Source: Microcoleus sp036704825 (GTDB lineage: Bacteria > Cyanobacteriota > Cyanobacteriia > Cyanobacteriales > Microcoleaceae). Taken from it: a stretch of 64,000 bases of DNA. Of the stretch, positions 44,709 through 53,406 are shown piece by piece (position 1 is the stretch's first letter; each line of letters opens with the position of its first letter). The stretch covers positions 16,649 through 80,648 of the forward strand of contig JAUBSN010000034.1 of NCBI GenBank assembly GCA_036704825.1. The letters are read 5' to 3'. The translations under genes and the position numbers were made by a program. A model generated the notes under the pieces. That model searched no databases, was not told the origin of the DNA, and saw only the letters and a program-made list of their open reading frames with translations.

Positions 44709-45440
44709 ATGACTTACAGCTTGAGAATTGTCGATTTACCAACGAGCGAACGGCCGCGGGAACGGTTGATGGCGGGCGGCCCGAAAAGTTTGGCGACGGC
44801 AGAATTGATAGCGATTCTCCTGGGTACTGGTCAGGGTCCCGGCAAACTTTCCGCCGTCGGGCTCGGACAGTATATTTTAAATCAGTTGAGTTTGCACCAC
44901 CGCGATCCTCTGGCTGTGCTACGCACTATTAGCGTTCAGGAGTTGACGCAGATTCACGGGATTGGCCCTGCCAAGGCAACTTCGATTTTGGCTGCGGTGG
45001 AGTTGGGGAAGCGGGTGTTTCAGTCGCGGCCACCGGAAATGGCTGTGGTTGACTCTCCCCAAGCGGCGGCGGATGCCTTGAGTCATGATTTGATGTGGCA
45101 GTCTCAGGAACGTTTTGCTGTGGTGTTGCTGGATGTGAAAAATCGGCTGCTGGGCACTCAGGTAATTACGATCGGCACAGCTACGGAAACTTTGGCTCAC
45201 CCGAGGGATATATTTCGGGAGGTGATCCGCCAAGGGGCGACGCGGGCGATTATCTCGCACAATCACCCCTCGGGAATTGTGGAGCCGAGCCCGGAGGATA
45301 TTGCTTTGACGCGCCAGTTGCTGGCGGGAGCGCAGTTTTTGTCGATTCCGCTACTGGATCACTTGATTTTGGGGAATGGCGATTTTCGGAGCTTGCGACA
45401 GACTACGACGCTTTGGGACGAGTATCCTCAGGGGGATTGA
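44709..45440 (+). CDS. radC: RadC family JAB1/MPN protein
   Basis: The 243-residue protein has the N-terminal UPF0758 helix-hairpin-helix part (RERLMAGGPKSLATAELIAILLGTG, QIHGIGPAKATSILAAVELG) and the C-terminal JAMM domain with the zinc motif SHNHPSGIVEPSPEDIALT. Despite the name, a repair role is not proven; JAMM-type isopeptidase or nuclease activity has been proposed. It has its own ATG and no clear operon partner. Confidence 0.93.
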   Translation: MTYSLRIVDLPTSERPRERLMAGGPKSLATAELIAILLGTGQGPGKLSAVGLGQYILNQLSLHHRDPLAVLRTISVQELTQIHGIGPAKATSILAAVELGKRVFQSRPPEMAVVDSPQAAADALSHDLMWQSQERFAVVLLDVKNRLLGTQVITIGTATETLAHPRDIFREVIRQGATRAIISHNHPSGIVEPSPEDIALTRQLLAGAQFLSIPLLDHLILGNGDFRSLRQTTTLWDEYPQGD

Positions 45441-45757
45441 ACTCTTATACTTAACTAATTTGATTGCTGTCATTAGTTATTTGTATCTTTGGGCTGTACG
45501 ACGGCTGAATCAGCCCTGACAGCAGGCAAATTTTCCGGCTGGAGTCCCCCGCGATAGCCTGTTTTAGCTGAATGTCGCTGCTGATACTGCGTTTCGACCA
45601 CAACTCGGTTAATCTAGTATAGGTAGGCTGAAGAGGTCGCTAATCCGACTTTTTTTGAGCATACTAAACGTATACTAAACCAGCACCTAAATACCCACTT
45701 ATTAAGAAATTATTAAATGGGATGTAAAATACACGGTGTGGTGATAGGAGGAGAACT

Positions 45758-46102
45758 GTGTTTCTGAGACTTGCAGAACAACACCGTAAATTCGTTCAAG
45801 ATTTGGTAATGAACCTCCAAGCTTTAGCGATCGTGCTAGAGCATCGGGGTTATCTGGCATCCTGCTACACTTGCGGGGGTCAGATGAACAGTGCCTCATT
45901 TATGGTCAGTTTGACGGACAACCATCTGATTCGATTTTTAGTGTCAGATTACGGTATCACTTGGACTGAGATGCGGGACGACCGCGAACTGATGAAACTA
46001 GAAGGTGCAGAAGCTATTAGTCAGTTACAAGAACTGGCAAATCTCGTAAAGTATCAAATCCAACCTTCGGAAGCTACTTTAGCGACGGCGCAGCGAGTTT
46101 AG
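45758..46102 (+). CDS. DUF1815 family protein
   Basis: The 114-residue protein starts at a GTG with an excellent AGGAGGAG ribosome-binding site 6 nt upstream. It matches DUF1815, a cyanobacterium-specific family (MFLRLAEQHRKFVQDLVMNLQ, YTCGGQMNSASFMVSL, FLVSDYGITWTEMRDD). The function is unknown; it is small, soluble and highly conserved among cyanobacteria. It sits alone between radC and repeat-rich spacers. Confidence 0.9.
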   Translation: MFLRLAEQHRKFVQDLVMNLQALAIVLEHRGYLASCYTCGGQMNSASFMVSLTDNHLIRFLVSDYGITWTEMRDDRELMKLEGAEAISQLQELANLVKYQIQPSEATLATAQRV

Positions 46103-46929
46103 CGATTGCACGGTTCCGAGGAAGGCGACGCAAGAAAGTCGGTGCTTGTCTGCTACAACCGAATCCCCAGCGAGTTAGTTGAGAGGGTTCATTTAGGTGC
46201 ACAGCTATGGCTGCTCAACAGACAAGGGTGCTATCAGGGTGCTTTGAGACTGTTTAGCGCTCAGTCGATCGAAGTGAGCCTGGGCAGACGGCATACTTGA
46301 TGCCAGAAGTCTCAAACTTGGAACCTCTAGTTTTTTTTCAGCAGTTGATTCTCCCTTGAGAGCGATTAGCAAAATGTAGAAGTGTGACTCCTCGCCGGCT
46401 GCGATGTTGATTTCTGACTTTGCCATTCAAAAGTCAAGGAATTGAAATTAACTTTGACCAGGCAGGTAAAATTTAACATCCAGAGTGAGGATCGGGCTGT
46501 GAAGATGGGGTGAAGCGCAAAGGGGGGCTATGGCCTACGGGCGATTCAGCAGTCAACTGCAAAGCCGGTAAGACTTAATTCGAGCCATTAGTCTGTGCTT
46601 GATTGAAAACATCTTCATTTGTCTAAAATTCCTTGTTTGTTGTATGGTCGCGAATTCCACGAGACTGTTGGCGAATCAATACTTTGTTTCTTTAGGGGGT
46701 TTAATAATGAACCGCCCTGATTCCAATTACGCCAAGAAGGAAGAAGAAAGAGGAAGAGGGATAGAAAAATTAATTGGGGCAATTACCCGACACGATCTAA
46801 CAGGGATGCGACGGTAGCATATCTGGGCTGTCACCCTTCACGGATTCGCCCACAGCATCATAACCTTCGCCCGAAGCTTAAATTGACACCAATGCCCTTG
46901 TGGTCGCCCCACCAAAGTGTTGCGCCCCC
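46103..46929. other. Intergenic region with a dispersed repeat, no gene seen
   Basis: It carries repeat copy 1 (46347-46510; see 48349-48511). A purine-rich microsatellite (GAAGGAAGAAGAAAGAGGAAG) near 46735 would fall in a 36-codon open frame starting at 46707. I do not count that frame as a gene. Confidence 0.5.
46347..46510. repeat. Dispersed ~164-bp repeat, copy 1
   Basis: It shares blocks with 48349-48511 at about 75% identity: GATTCTC(C/T)CTTGAGAG, GCNAAAATGT(A/G)GAA, TTGAAATTAACTTTGA and CATCCAGAGTGA, ending in GGGCTGTGAAGATGGGG. The two copies flank the EEP-family gene. Confidence 0.7.
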
Positions 46930-47976
46930 CTACACTCGTCCAAATTCCGGTTGCATCTGCAGCTGGACCCCCACCGGCAGATGCTCTGAACCGATTGCCG
47001 GTAAAACCTTGGCTGATTTCGCCCCCCAGTGCTGAGAATACCAAACATAGTCAAGCCTCACCAGGGGAAAAGTTAATTTCCAGTTTAACTGTTTAACCAG
47101 TAACTTCAGATCCCACCCGTGAGGAAAAGTACAGCCAAAACCCACTCCTGCTGTTCGGAAAGCATCTTGCATAACCGCTCTCAAATAATAGTAGTCTTGA
47201 GACTGGTCAGTCAGATTAAAGTCCCCCGCGGCAATAGTCGGCAGCGTTTCTTTCTGGAGTCGCCGCACTAAATCTTGAATTTGTGCCGGTCGGTCGCCGT
47301 ACTCGTAAGCTGGGATTTTGAGGAAAGGCAAAATTTTATGCTGGCGAAACCACGGTGGAGTTGTTGAAATGTTATAAAGAACTACATCTTGTTGGTTCAT
47401 TTTGATAATAGCTCGTTCCTGTGGTTCGTTCCCACCGGCTAGCCGTAACTTTTGGAAAGAGCTAATGGGATATCTGCTGAGAATCACATGGTATCCGCGC
47501 CCCAGGTGGTACGGGTATAATGCGGCCAATTTAGAGAATACTTCTTTGGCGTAATCCTCGTTAATTTCTTGCAAACAAATGAGGTCTGGTTTTTCTTCCT
47601 GAATTAGGTTAACCAAAGCTTGTGGGGATTTGTGATGCCAGCCGAGGTTGAGAGAAAAAACCTTGAGGGTTGGCTGGGAGTCACTGATGTTCGCCGGCTG
47701 GGGAGAAAAGTAGGTGACGTGCAGCCAACCCAGCAAACAGATGCAAGCCACAGATGAAACAATCGCGAACCAGCGTTTCTTTATGAGAAAAAACCCTAGA
47801 ATTGGCAGCAGGAAGATAGGCAAGAAAATCCAAGGAACAAAATCCCCCATCAAGGCAATCGGCCACAGCCTATCCCAAAACATCAGTCTCAGAATCAGAT
47901 AGCCGGCAATCAGTGTTGAGTAGGCGCAGGCGATAAGTTGAGCACTTCGCTGCAAAAATCGGTAAGGCTTAATCAT
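46930..47976 (-). CDS. Membrane-anchored endonuclease/exonuclease/phosphatase family protein
   Basis: The 348-residue protein begins with three membrane segments in the first ~100 residues (LIACAYSTLIAGYLILRLMF, WIFLPIFLLPILGFFLI, FAIVSSVACICLLGWLHVTYF). A soluble EEP domain follows: VFSLNLGW, EEKPDLICLQEINED, IAAGDFNLTD (metal-binding Asp/Asn), and RLDYVWYS with GSEHLPV at the catalytic end. It probably acts as a phosphodiesterase or nuclease on the periplasmic or lumenal side. The substrate cannot be inferred. Confidence 0.88.
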   Translation of the reverse strand: MIKPYRFLQRSAQLIACAYSTLIAGYLILRLMFWDRLWPIALMGDFVPWIFLPIFLLPILGFFLIKKRWFAIVSSVACICLLGWLHVTYFSPQPANISDSQPTLKVFSLNLGWHHKSPQALVNLIQEEKPDLICLQEINEDYAKEVFSKLAALYPYHLGRGYHVILSRYPISSFQKLRLAGGNEPQERAIIKMNQQDVVLYNISTTPPWFRQHKILPFLKIPAYEYGDRPAQIQDLVRRLQKETLPTIAAGDFNLTDQSQDYYYLRAVMQDAFRTAGVGFGCTFPHGWDLKLLVKQLNWKLTFPLVRLDYVWYSQHWGAKSAKVLPAIGSEHLPVGVQLQMQPEFGRV

Positions 47977-48797
47977 CGCTTCTTCTTACTGGTGTGGGGA
48001 CAAAAGACTGGATAACGCTCATCTCAAATTAACTCAAAAGGCAGCTCCCCTGCTGAGGCTAGGCAATACACTTCTCCTGCGTCCCGCTCTTTTATTTTAT
48101 ACAGACTTCTGCCTGGAAACAGCGATTAAAAACTGTTGCCTAATTGACACTCCCCGAGCTTGTGTGATTCCGATTGCAAGGGTGCGTGATAGCCGCACGC
48201 ACCCTACTCCTGATGTTAAGCCTGTGGACTGGTAGGAGCCGACTCCCCAGAGTGAAGCTGTTCGGGAACATCAGCTTACAACTCGTCAAGTTCTCCTCAA
48301 GTTTTACACAACGGTTGAAACTCTACCTTCTACTTTCTACCTTCCCATGATTCTCTCTTGAGAGTGGCTGCCAAAATGTGGAACTACGAGCGCCGGCCCA
48401 ATAACATAAATTGCTGTTAAAGGTATTCAGAAGTCAACAGACTTGAAATTAACTTTGAGTAGGGTGGTAAAATTAAACATCCAGAGTGAAGATGGGGCTG
48501 TGAAGATGGGGCAAAGGGCAACCCCAGGGTTTTGCCTAGGGGTGATTTGCGTTGGTTTTGCCCTTGGATGTAGCCTTTAAGGCTAACAATTAACTTGCAG
48601 CAGCATCACTGCTGTAAAAATCTCACAGCCGGCTTTAGTCGGCTAAGTTTTGCCTATATCTAGGCTTCAGGGCAATGTTTGGCCATCAGGTTAAACGGCT
48701 CTTTGAAGTGCGCGATCGCGGTTGCTACACTAATATTTTATAATATTTTTATGATTAGTCCGAAAATATTTATCGCCAAGTTTGGCGTCAGCATCAA
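47977..48797. other. Repeat-rich intergenic region, no gene seen
   Basis: It holds a 10-bp hairpin AGGGTGCGTG/CACGCACCCT at 48179-48206, repeat copy 2, and a cluster of small hairpins at 48560-48660 (TAGCCTTTAAGGCTA, GCAGCA/TGCTGT, AGCCGGCTTTAGTCGGCT). These hairpins look like a further dispersed element related in style to the one at 15571. Confidence 0.55.
48349..48511. repeat. Dispersed ~164-bp repeat, copy 2
   Basis: The second copy of the 46347-46510 repeat, in the same orientation and with the same ordered conserved blocks. It has no ORF. It could be a conserved leader or small RNA as well as a repeat. Confidence 0.7.
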
Positions 48798-49277
48798 ATG
48801 GTAAATTTAAGCCAACTTCTAGAACCCATCGCCAGTCAATTTCGCAGTCTAGGAATTCCCGAACCAATTACCCATTGGGGACACCCTGTAATGATGGGGA
48901 TCGTGGTGGTGGCGATGGGCAGTTTTGTCGGGTATACGGGATGGCAGGGACGTTTGGCCACCGATAAAGATGTCGCACTCAAAAGTCGATCGGATCACCG
49001 CAAGCTTGCACCGTGGATGTTTCTGTTTCTAGCTTTGGGCTATACAGGCGGCTTGCTGTCGCTGGTGATGCAGCACCAGCCAGTCATGGAAAGTCCGCAT
49101 TTTTGGACAGGTTCGGCAGTGCTGGTTTTACTGGCTGTTGGCAGCTCGATTTCGCTGACGGGTTTTGGAGGCAATCAGCTAGCACTGCGCGCGGTTCACG
49201 CTTATTTAGGCACGACGGCCCTTGCACTTATGGTGCTGCACGCGGCTTTCGGTTTAAAATTGGGGCTGTCTATTTAG
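48798..49277 (+). CDS. DUF4079 membrane protein
   Basis: The 159-residue protein has four membrane segments and conserved histidines (THWGHPVMM, SDHRKLAPWM, MQHQP, RAVHAYLGT, VLHAAFGL), the pattern of DUF4079, a cytochrome b561-like family of cyanobacteria. It probably binds heme and moves electrons in the membrane (inference). It starts at an ATG at 48798 and precedes comEC on the same strand by ~210 bp. Confidence 0.88.
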   Translation: MVNLSQLLEPIASQFRSLGIPEPITHWGHPVMMGIVVVAMGSFVGYTGWQGRLATDKDVALKSRSDHRKLAPWMFLFLALGYTGGLLSLVMQHQPVMESPHFWTGSAVLVLLAVGSSISLTGFGGNQLALRAVHAYLGTTALALMVLHAAFGLKLGLSI

Positions 49278-49488
49278 AAGAGGAAGAAGAAGGGGAACGG
49301 GAAGGGAAAGAATGTAGGGCAAGAAATTTTGCCATAACTTACGCATCGGTAGCCAGAAACCAGGTTTTTTATGCAAATACACGTTGTTTAGCCCTTTACC
49401 CCGGTTGAAAAACCTGGTTTATTTGGTAAGGAGTGCATAAGTACCGCATAGGTTTCCCTAAAATATTCCCCCTCTAAATTGCTAATTA

Positions 49489-52059
49489 ATGAATCAAGCA
49501 ACGGGTGCCATTTTCTGTCTTGCCTACATTTTGGGATTGATTTCTACAGCGGTTTCTTGGGGTAGATACGCGATACTTGCTTTGGGAATAGCGGTGGCGT
49601 TCGCCATGCCGAAATTGTTGCGAAAATCTACTAAAAATTCTGTTAAAGTTACTAAGAAAAGACGCAGCAGACAAAAAGAAAATGCTCTTGAAGAACCCTT
49701 AGATGCGAGGGAAGAGTTGAGTTTGTTGGAGATGCTGCCGAGAGCGAAATGGGTTTGGGCAGTTGCGGGTTTGCTGGCATTTCTAGCTAGCGTTTATTTT
49801 GCAGTTCGATCGCCCCAACCGGCAAGAGATGACATCAGCAAACTGATTCCGGCGGTTGGGAACACTCAAGAAGTGGCGGTGACAGTTCGCGGTAGAGTTG
49901 TTAGTACGCCTCGATTGACTCGATCGGGTCGATCGCAATTTTGGCTAGAAACAGATTTAGTTAGCGAAATCAACGGCGGCGAGGGAGGAGTAGTTGTCAA
50001 CCGCCCAGTATCCGGCAAACTCTACGTTACAGTGCCCCTCCTGCAAGCAACTGGCTTGTACGCCGACAATACGATCGCAGTTGTGGGTTCATTGTACAAA
50101 CCGCAGCCGCCGTCGAATCCGGGGGCTTTTGATTTTCAAGCATATTTAGCCAGGGAAGGAGCTTTTGCAGGGTTAAAAGGGCGTCAAATTGACTGGAAGA
50201 GAGAAAAGGCGATCGCCGATGTAAATCGAGTTAACAGCCAAACGGCTGGTTTCTGGGAGCCCAGTGGGATGCGGCCCTCAAAAATTCAAGCGATGCGGCA
50301 GCGCATCGTGCGATCGCAACTATCGCAGTTAAATGTTCCCGAAGGGCCCTTGATTAGTGCGATCGCCCTCGGCAAACAAGCGGTAGATTTACCTTACAAC
50401 ATCCGCGACTATTTTGTACAGGCTGGATTAGCCCACGCGATCGCAGCTTCCGGCACTCAAGTTTCGATGGTTTTGGCTTTAGTTCTAGCTTTAACCAGGC
50501 GTTTTTCCAAACAATTGCAATTTAGCTTTGGCGTCGGTGCTTTATTTTTGCTCGTGGCGTTAACTGGCTTTGAAGCTTCAATATGCCGCGCCGCTTTGAT
50601 GGGCTTTGGAACACTATTTGCTTTGGTGTTGAACCGCGCAGTTAAGCCGCTGGGATTGCTGTTAATCGCTGCTACTATTTTACTCCTGGTTAACCCTTTG
50701 TGGATTTGGGATTTAGGTTTCCAACTCAGTTTTTTGGCTACTTTGGGGTTAATCGTGACAACGCCGCCGTTGATGGCAAAGTTGGACTGGATGCCTCCGG
50801 CGATCGCTTCAATTTTTGTGGTTCCGATCGCCGCTTCAGTTTGGGTATTACCGCTGTTACTTTACGTTTTCAGTGTCGTATCACCTTACAGTATTTTAGT
50901 CAATATTATTGCGGCTCCTTTGCTGTGGATTTTGAGTATTGGGGGGATGGTTAGCGCTGCTTCTGGATTGATTTTTCCGCCGGCTGGCAGTGTGTTAGCG
51001 CAACTGCTAGACTATCCGGCAAAGGGGTTAATTGCGATCGCCCAATATTTCTCGCAATTACCCGGTAATTCGGTAGCTGTCGGTCAAGTATCGGTATTTC
51101 AGCTAATCGCGCTTTACAGTTTAATTTGCTGGGTTTGGATTGGGGGAAGAAGGAAGAAGGAAGAGGGAAGAAGAAAGAAGGAAGAGGGAAGAAGGAAGAA
51201 GGAAGAGGGAAGAGGGAAGAAAGGGAAAAGTAGAGTTATTTCGCTGCCGAGTTTTTCATCTGCTTGGATTTTACCGCTGGCGGTTGTGGCGGGAATAAGT
51301 ATCATAGTTTTGCCAGCTTGGCACGTTCGATCATCTTTATTTCAAGTTACTTTGCTGGCGACATCTGGCGAGCCAGTTTTAGTAATTCAAGATAGGGGAA
51401 AAGTGGCGCTAATTAATAGCGGTGATGAAAATACCGTGAGGTTTACAGTGCTGCCTTTTTTGCAGCAGCAAGGAGTTAATTCTTTGAATTTTGCGATCGC
51501 CGCTCACGGTCATTTAGGTTTGAGCGGTGGTTGGGGAAAATTACTAGAACGCTTGCCAATTAAAACATTTTATGATAATCAGGCTCCGAAACAAATTCAC
51601 CGTGGCAACAATCAGGAATTTATGACGGCTGTGCAATCTCGCCTTGGCGTTTACTTTCCTTTAGAAACTAACAGTACCGTCGATTTGGGTTCGACCCGGT
51701 TGCAGTTCGTGAATGCGGAGATTCCGGTGGTAGAATTCCTGGTCGGAAATCGAACTTGGTTGCTCGTCGGTGAAATGACACCGGAAGCGCAAAAAAAATT
51801 GGCAGCAACGGGAACCTTGAAGCCGGCTCAAGTGCTGTGGTGGTCAGGAAAATCTCTGACGGCTGAGTTATTGGCCGCAGTTGGGCCGCAAGTGGCGATT
51901 GCATCTGCTGACGAAATCGACCCAGAAACCGCCGCCCAACTGCGCCAAAGCAAAACCCAGATATTCTGGACAGGGCGCGACGGAGCCCTCCAGTGGACTC
52001 CAGCAGGGGGATTTAAGACCACTTTGGAATCTGAAGAAAATCAAACTTCTTTTTTATAA
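49489..52059 (+). CDS. comEC: ComEC/Rec2 family DNA-uptake protein
   Basis: The 856-residue protein has the N-terminal ComEC region (VTVRGRVVSTPRLTRSGRSQFWLE, NPGAFDFQAYLAREGAFAGL), the Competence membrane domain (EGPLISAIALGKQA, GLAHAIAASGTQVSMVLAL, ICRAALMGFGTLFALVL, WIWDLGFQLSFLATLGLIV) and a C-terminal metallo-hydrolase-like domain. In that domain the metal motif reads AAHGHLGLSGG instead of THxHxDHxGG, so at least two ligands are missing. A run of ~30 residues of Arg/Lys/Glu (51147-51233), encoded by a GGAAGAAG-type microsatellite, sits between the last membrane segments. It would form the DNA channel for natural competence. Confidence 0.92.
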   Translation: MNQATGAIFCLAYILGLISTAVSWGRYAILALGIAVAFAMPKLLRKSTKNSVKVTKKRRSRQKENALEEPLDAREELSLLEMLPRAKWVWAVAGLLAFLASVYFAVRSPQPARDDISKLIPAVGNTQEVAVTVRGRVVSTPRLTRSGRSQFWLETDLVSEINGGEGGVVVNRPVSGKLYVTVPLLQATGLYADNTIAVVGSLYKPQPPSNPGAFDFQAYLAREGAFAGLKGRQIDWKREKAIADVNRVNSQTAGFWEPSGMRPSKIQAMRQRIVRSQLSQLNVPEGPLISAIALGKQAVDLPYNIRDYFVQAGLAHAIAASGTQVSMVLALVLALTRRFSKQLQFSFGVGALFLLVALTGFEASICRAALMGFGTLFALVLNRAVKPLGLLLIAATILLLVNPLWIWDLGFQLSFLATLGLIVTTPPLMAKLDWMPPAIASIFVVPIAASVWVLPLLLYVFSVVSPYSILVNIIAAPLLWILSIGGMVSAASGLIFPPAGSVLAQLLDYPAKGLIAIAQYFSQLPGNSVAVGQVSVFQLIALYSLICWVWIGGRRKKEEGRRKKEEGRRKKEEGRGKKGKSRVISLPSFSSAWILPLAVVAGISIIVLPAWHVRSSLFQVTLLATSGEPVLVIQDRGKVALINSGDENTVRFTVLPFLQQQGVNSLNFAIAAHGHLGLSGGWGKLLERLPIKTFYDNQAPKQIHRGNNQEFMTAVQSRLGVYFPLETNSTVDLGSTRLQFVNAEIPVVEFLVGNRTWLLVGEMTPEAQKKLAATGTLKPAQVLWWSGKSLTAELLAAVGPQVAIASADEIDPETAAQLRQSKTQIFWTGRDGALQWTPAGGFKTTLESEENQTSFL
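51147..51233. repeat. Purine-rich tandem repeat inside comEC
   Basis: GAAGAAGGAAGAGG-type units repeat about four times and encode GGRRKKEEGRRKKEEG-like residues in frame. This is the same family of STRR found between genes (for example 33241-33310), here inside coding sequence. Its 15-16-bp unit has kept the frame in total. Confidence 0.9.
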
Positions 52060-52119
52060 AGATTTACAATCTGGCGCACTGTGCGGTAAAATACTTTTAG
52101 CTCACATCTCAAATCAATT

Positions 52120-52206
52120 GGAGAGGTGGCAGAGCGGTTGAATGCGGTAGACTCGAAATCTATTTTGGAGGCAACTTCAACGTGGGTTCAAATCCCACCC
52201 TCTCCG
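52120..52206 (+). tRNA. tRNA-Ser (CGA), target of integration
   Basis: A class II tRNA: acceptor stem GGAGAGG/CCTCTCC, D-arm with AGCGGTTGAATGCGGT, anticodon stem TAGA/TCTA around CTCGAAA (anticodon CGA), long variable arm, T-arm GTGGGTTCAAATCCCAC. CCA is not encoded. Its last 28 bp and the next 2 bp form the left attachment repeat of the element to its right. Confidence 0.95.
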
Positions 52207-52208
52207 TA
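52179..52208. other. Left attachment repeat (attL) of the integrated element
   Basis: A 30-bp sequence at the 3' end of tRNA-Ser is identical to 63097-63126. The flanking tRNA half is also similar, including AGACTCGAAATCTA at 52149 and 63067. This is the usual footprint of tyrosine-integrase insertion into a tRNA 3' end that keeps the gene intact. Confidence 0.85.
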
Positions 52209-52276
52209 GAATCCTTACTCCACATGGCTTTGAGGATTTCCCCCTCTCTGGCCACACGTGCAGTTTTATCGGCAGT

Positions 52277-52314
52277 GGTATACAAAAGTGGTATACGAAC
52301 CACTCTTGTATACC
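52277..52314. promoter_or_regulatory. GGTATAC repeats near attL, candidate integrase arm sites
   Basis: GGTATAC occurs at 52277 and 52290 and inverted at 52308. The same heptamer occurs twice near attR (62978 and 62991), also 13 bp apart. Symmetric placement at both ends suits integrase or excisionase arm-type binding sites. Confidence 0.5.
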
Positions 52315-52353
52315 ACTTTTTGCTTTAACCTCACCCCACATCCGGGCGATCGG

Positions 52354-52623
52354 TCAGGGCTGGAGTATTTCTAAAATCGCCTCCACGTCTCCCAAGTCTG
52401 TCTTAGACTTTTTGCGCCGCGCTTTTAACTGGTTGAGCAAGTCGGCCGGTTCTGGGAAGTCTGCGTCGGTCGGAGCTGAGTTTTTACTTTCTTCCCGATC
52501 GCGCCGCGCTTCCTTGAGCTCTTGCTCCAGCATCTGCACCTTCAGTCCTAAATCGCCGTTGCGCTCGTGCAACTGATTCAGTTCTGCATCCCATTCTGTA
52601 AGTTGCTTGTTGGCCGCTTTCAA
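52354..52623 (-). CDS. Small coiled-coil protein at the element's left end
   Basis: The ~89-residue frame has a coiled-coil part (LTEWDAELNQLHERNGDLGLKVQMLEQELKEARRDREE) and a conserved tail (LLNQLKARRKKSKTDLGDVEAILEILQP). The start is uncertain: only a TTG is available, and the frame continues upstream into the preceding gene without an ATG. The tail recurs, slightly changed, in the second left end at 63280-63390, so it is under selection in the family of elements. The function is unknown; it may accompany the RHH protein encoded just upstream. Confidence 0.6.
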   Translation of the reverse strand: MKAANKQLTEWDAELNQLHERNGDLGLKVQMLEQELKEARRDREESKNSAPTDADFPEPADLLNQLKARRKKSKTDLGDVEAILEILQP

Positions 52624-52655
52624 TTCAAGCCTGAGCGATTCATCGTTGCCATCGC

Positions 52656-52949
52656 TCAGGCACTCAATTTTCCCAAGCGTTCTTCAATTCCTGCTAATTT
52701 GGCCGCTAGCAGTGTGTCTAGCTTGCTGTCTAGTAAGTTGTCTAGCACTGGTTCAATGTCCGAAATTTCGGACACTTGTGTTTGAGGTTGGATCGTTGGC
52801 GCTGATATTGCCTGGTTGGCCGCTATTTCCAGAGTGCGGACTACCCAAGCGTTGACGCTCAAACCCTCTGCTGCTGCGACATCTTTAATGGTTTCGAGTA
52901 AGTCACGGCGACCGTCTAATCTCAAGTTAAGCTGGCATCTGTCTGTCAT
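52656..52949 (-). CDS. Putative ribbon-helix-helix DNA-binding protein (RHH1)
   Basis: The 97-residue protein has an RHH-like N-terminus (CQLNLRLDGRRDLLETIKDVAAAEGLSVNAWVVRTLEIAA): one strand followed by two helices, as in Arc, CopG and plasmid omega proteins. A Leu-rich tail follows (LLDSKLDTLLAAKLAGIEERLGKL), perhaps for oligomerisation. Its ATG at 52949 is overlapped by the first of ten TGTCTAG heptamers that fill the leader. Three more heptamers, 12 bp apart, lie inside the tail-coding region (52715, 52727, 52739). It most likely binds these repeats and controls its own synthesis, possibly also partition. Confidence 0.75.
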   Translation of the reverse strand: MTDRCQLNLRLDGRRDLLETIKDVAAAEGLSVNAWVVRTLEIAANQAISAPTIQPQTQVSEISDIEPVLDNLLDSKLDTLLAAKLAGIEERLGKLSA

Positions 52950-53112
52950 GTCTAGTGGTTGTCTAGTGGTTGTCTAGTTAGATACTAGCATTGTGTCTAG
53001 TAGCTGTCTAGCTAGATGCTAGCACTGTGTCTAGCGTTTGTCTAGTAGCTGTCTAGCATTTCTAGATAATTAGCGTCAATTGTCTAGCATTTGTCTAGTA
53101 CACGCCTAGACA
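52949..53112. repeat. Iteron-like array of TGTCTAG heptamers
   Basis: Direct copies start at 52949, 52960, 52971, 52994, 53005, 53028, 53039, 53050, 53081 and 53092, with one inverted copy (CTAGACA) at 53106. Most spacings are 11 or 23 bp, so the sites lie on one face of the helix. The array fills the leader of RHH1. It resembles the heptad arrays bound by plasmid RHH regulators. Confidence 0.9.
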
Positions 53113-53130
53113 ACCTACTTTGCTATCACT

Positions 53131-53406
53131 CTAAGCCTTCAATTTGTCCAGACGTTCCTCAATGACAGCTATTCGTTCAATTAGTGGGGCAATGCGATCG
53201 GATATAAGTTGGTCTACACTTTCGGCGACTACTGTAGACGCGAGGCTAGTATTACTCTCTGCAGACGCTGCTGTAGACGTGCCTGAGACTTCCTTGAGAA
53301 TGCGCTGTGCAGCTTGACTTAACGACTCACCTTCTAACCTCTGAGCCTCTATCCAGTTCAGGAAGTGACCGGAAGCGCGGAATGATACGACTTGACTTTG
53401 ACTCAT
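53131..53406 (-). CDS. Putative ribbon-helix-helix DNA-binding protein (RHH2)
   Basis: I start it at the ATG at 53406 (91 residues); an ATG at 53415 and a TTG at 53448 are alternatives. The N-terminus (QSQVVSFRASGHFLNWIEAQRLEGESLSQAAQRILKEV) has the strand-helix-helix pattern of RHH proteins. The C-terminal tail (LISDRIAPLIERIAVIEERLDKL) is similar in character to that of RHH1, so the two are probably diverged paralogues. TGTMTACA-type repeats lie just upstream, and TGTAGAC also occurs twice inside the gene (53233, 53272). Confidence 0.7.
   Translation of the reverse strand: MSQSQVVSFRASGHFLNWIEAQRLEGESLSQAAQRILKEVSGTSTAASAESNTSLASTVVAESVDQLISDRIAPLIERIAVIEERLDKLKA

Noticed and set aside
46599..46817. 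Possible small gene of 36-72 residues
   Set aside because: An AGGGGG precedes an ATG at 46707, but the encoded sequence comes largely from a purine-rich microsatellite and matches no family.
52949..53112. CRISPR array
   Set aside because: The repeated unit is 7 bp with 4-bp gaps and no spacers of CRISPR length; no cas genes are nearby.
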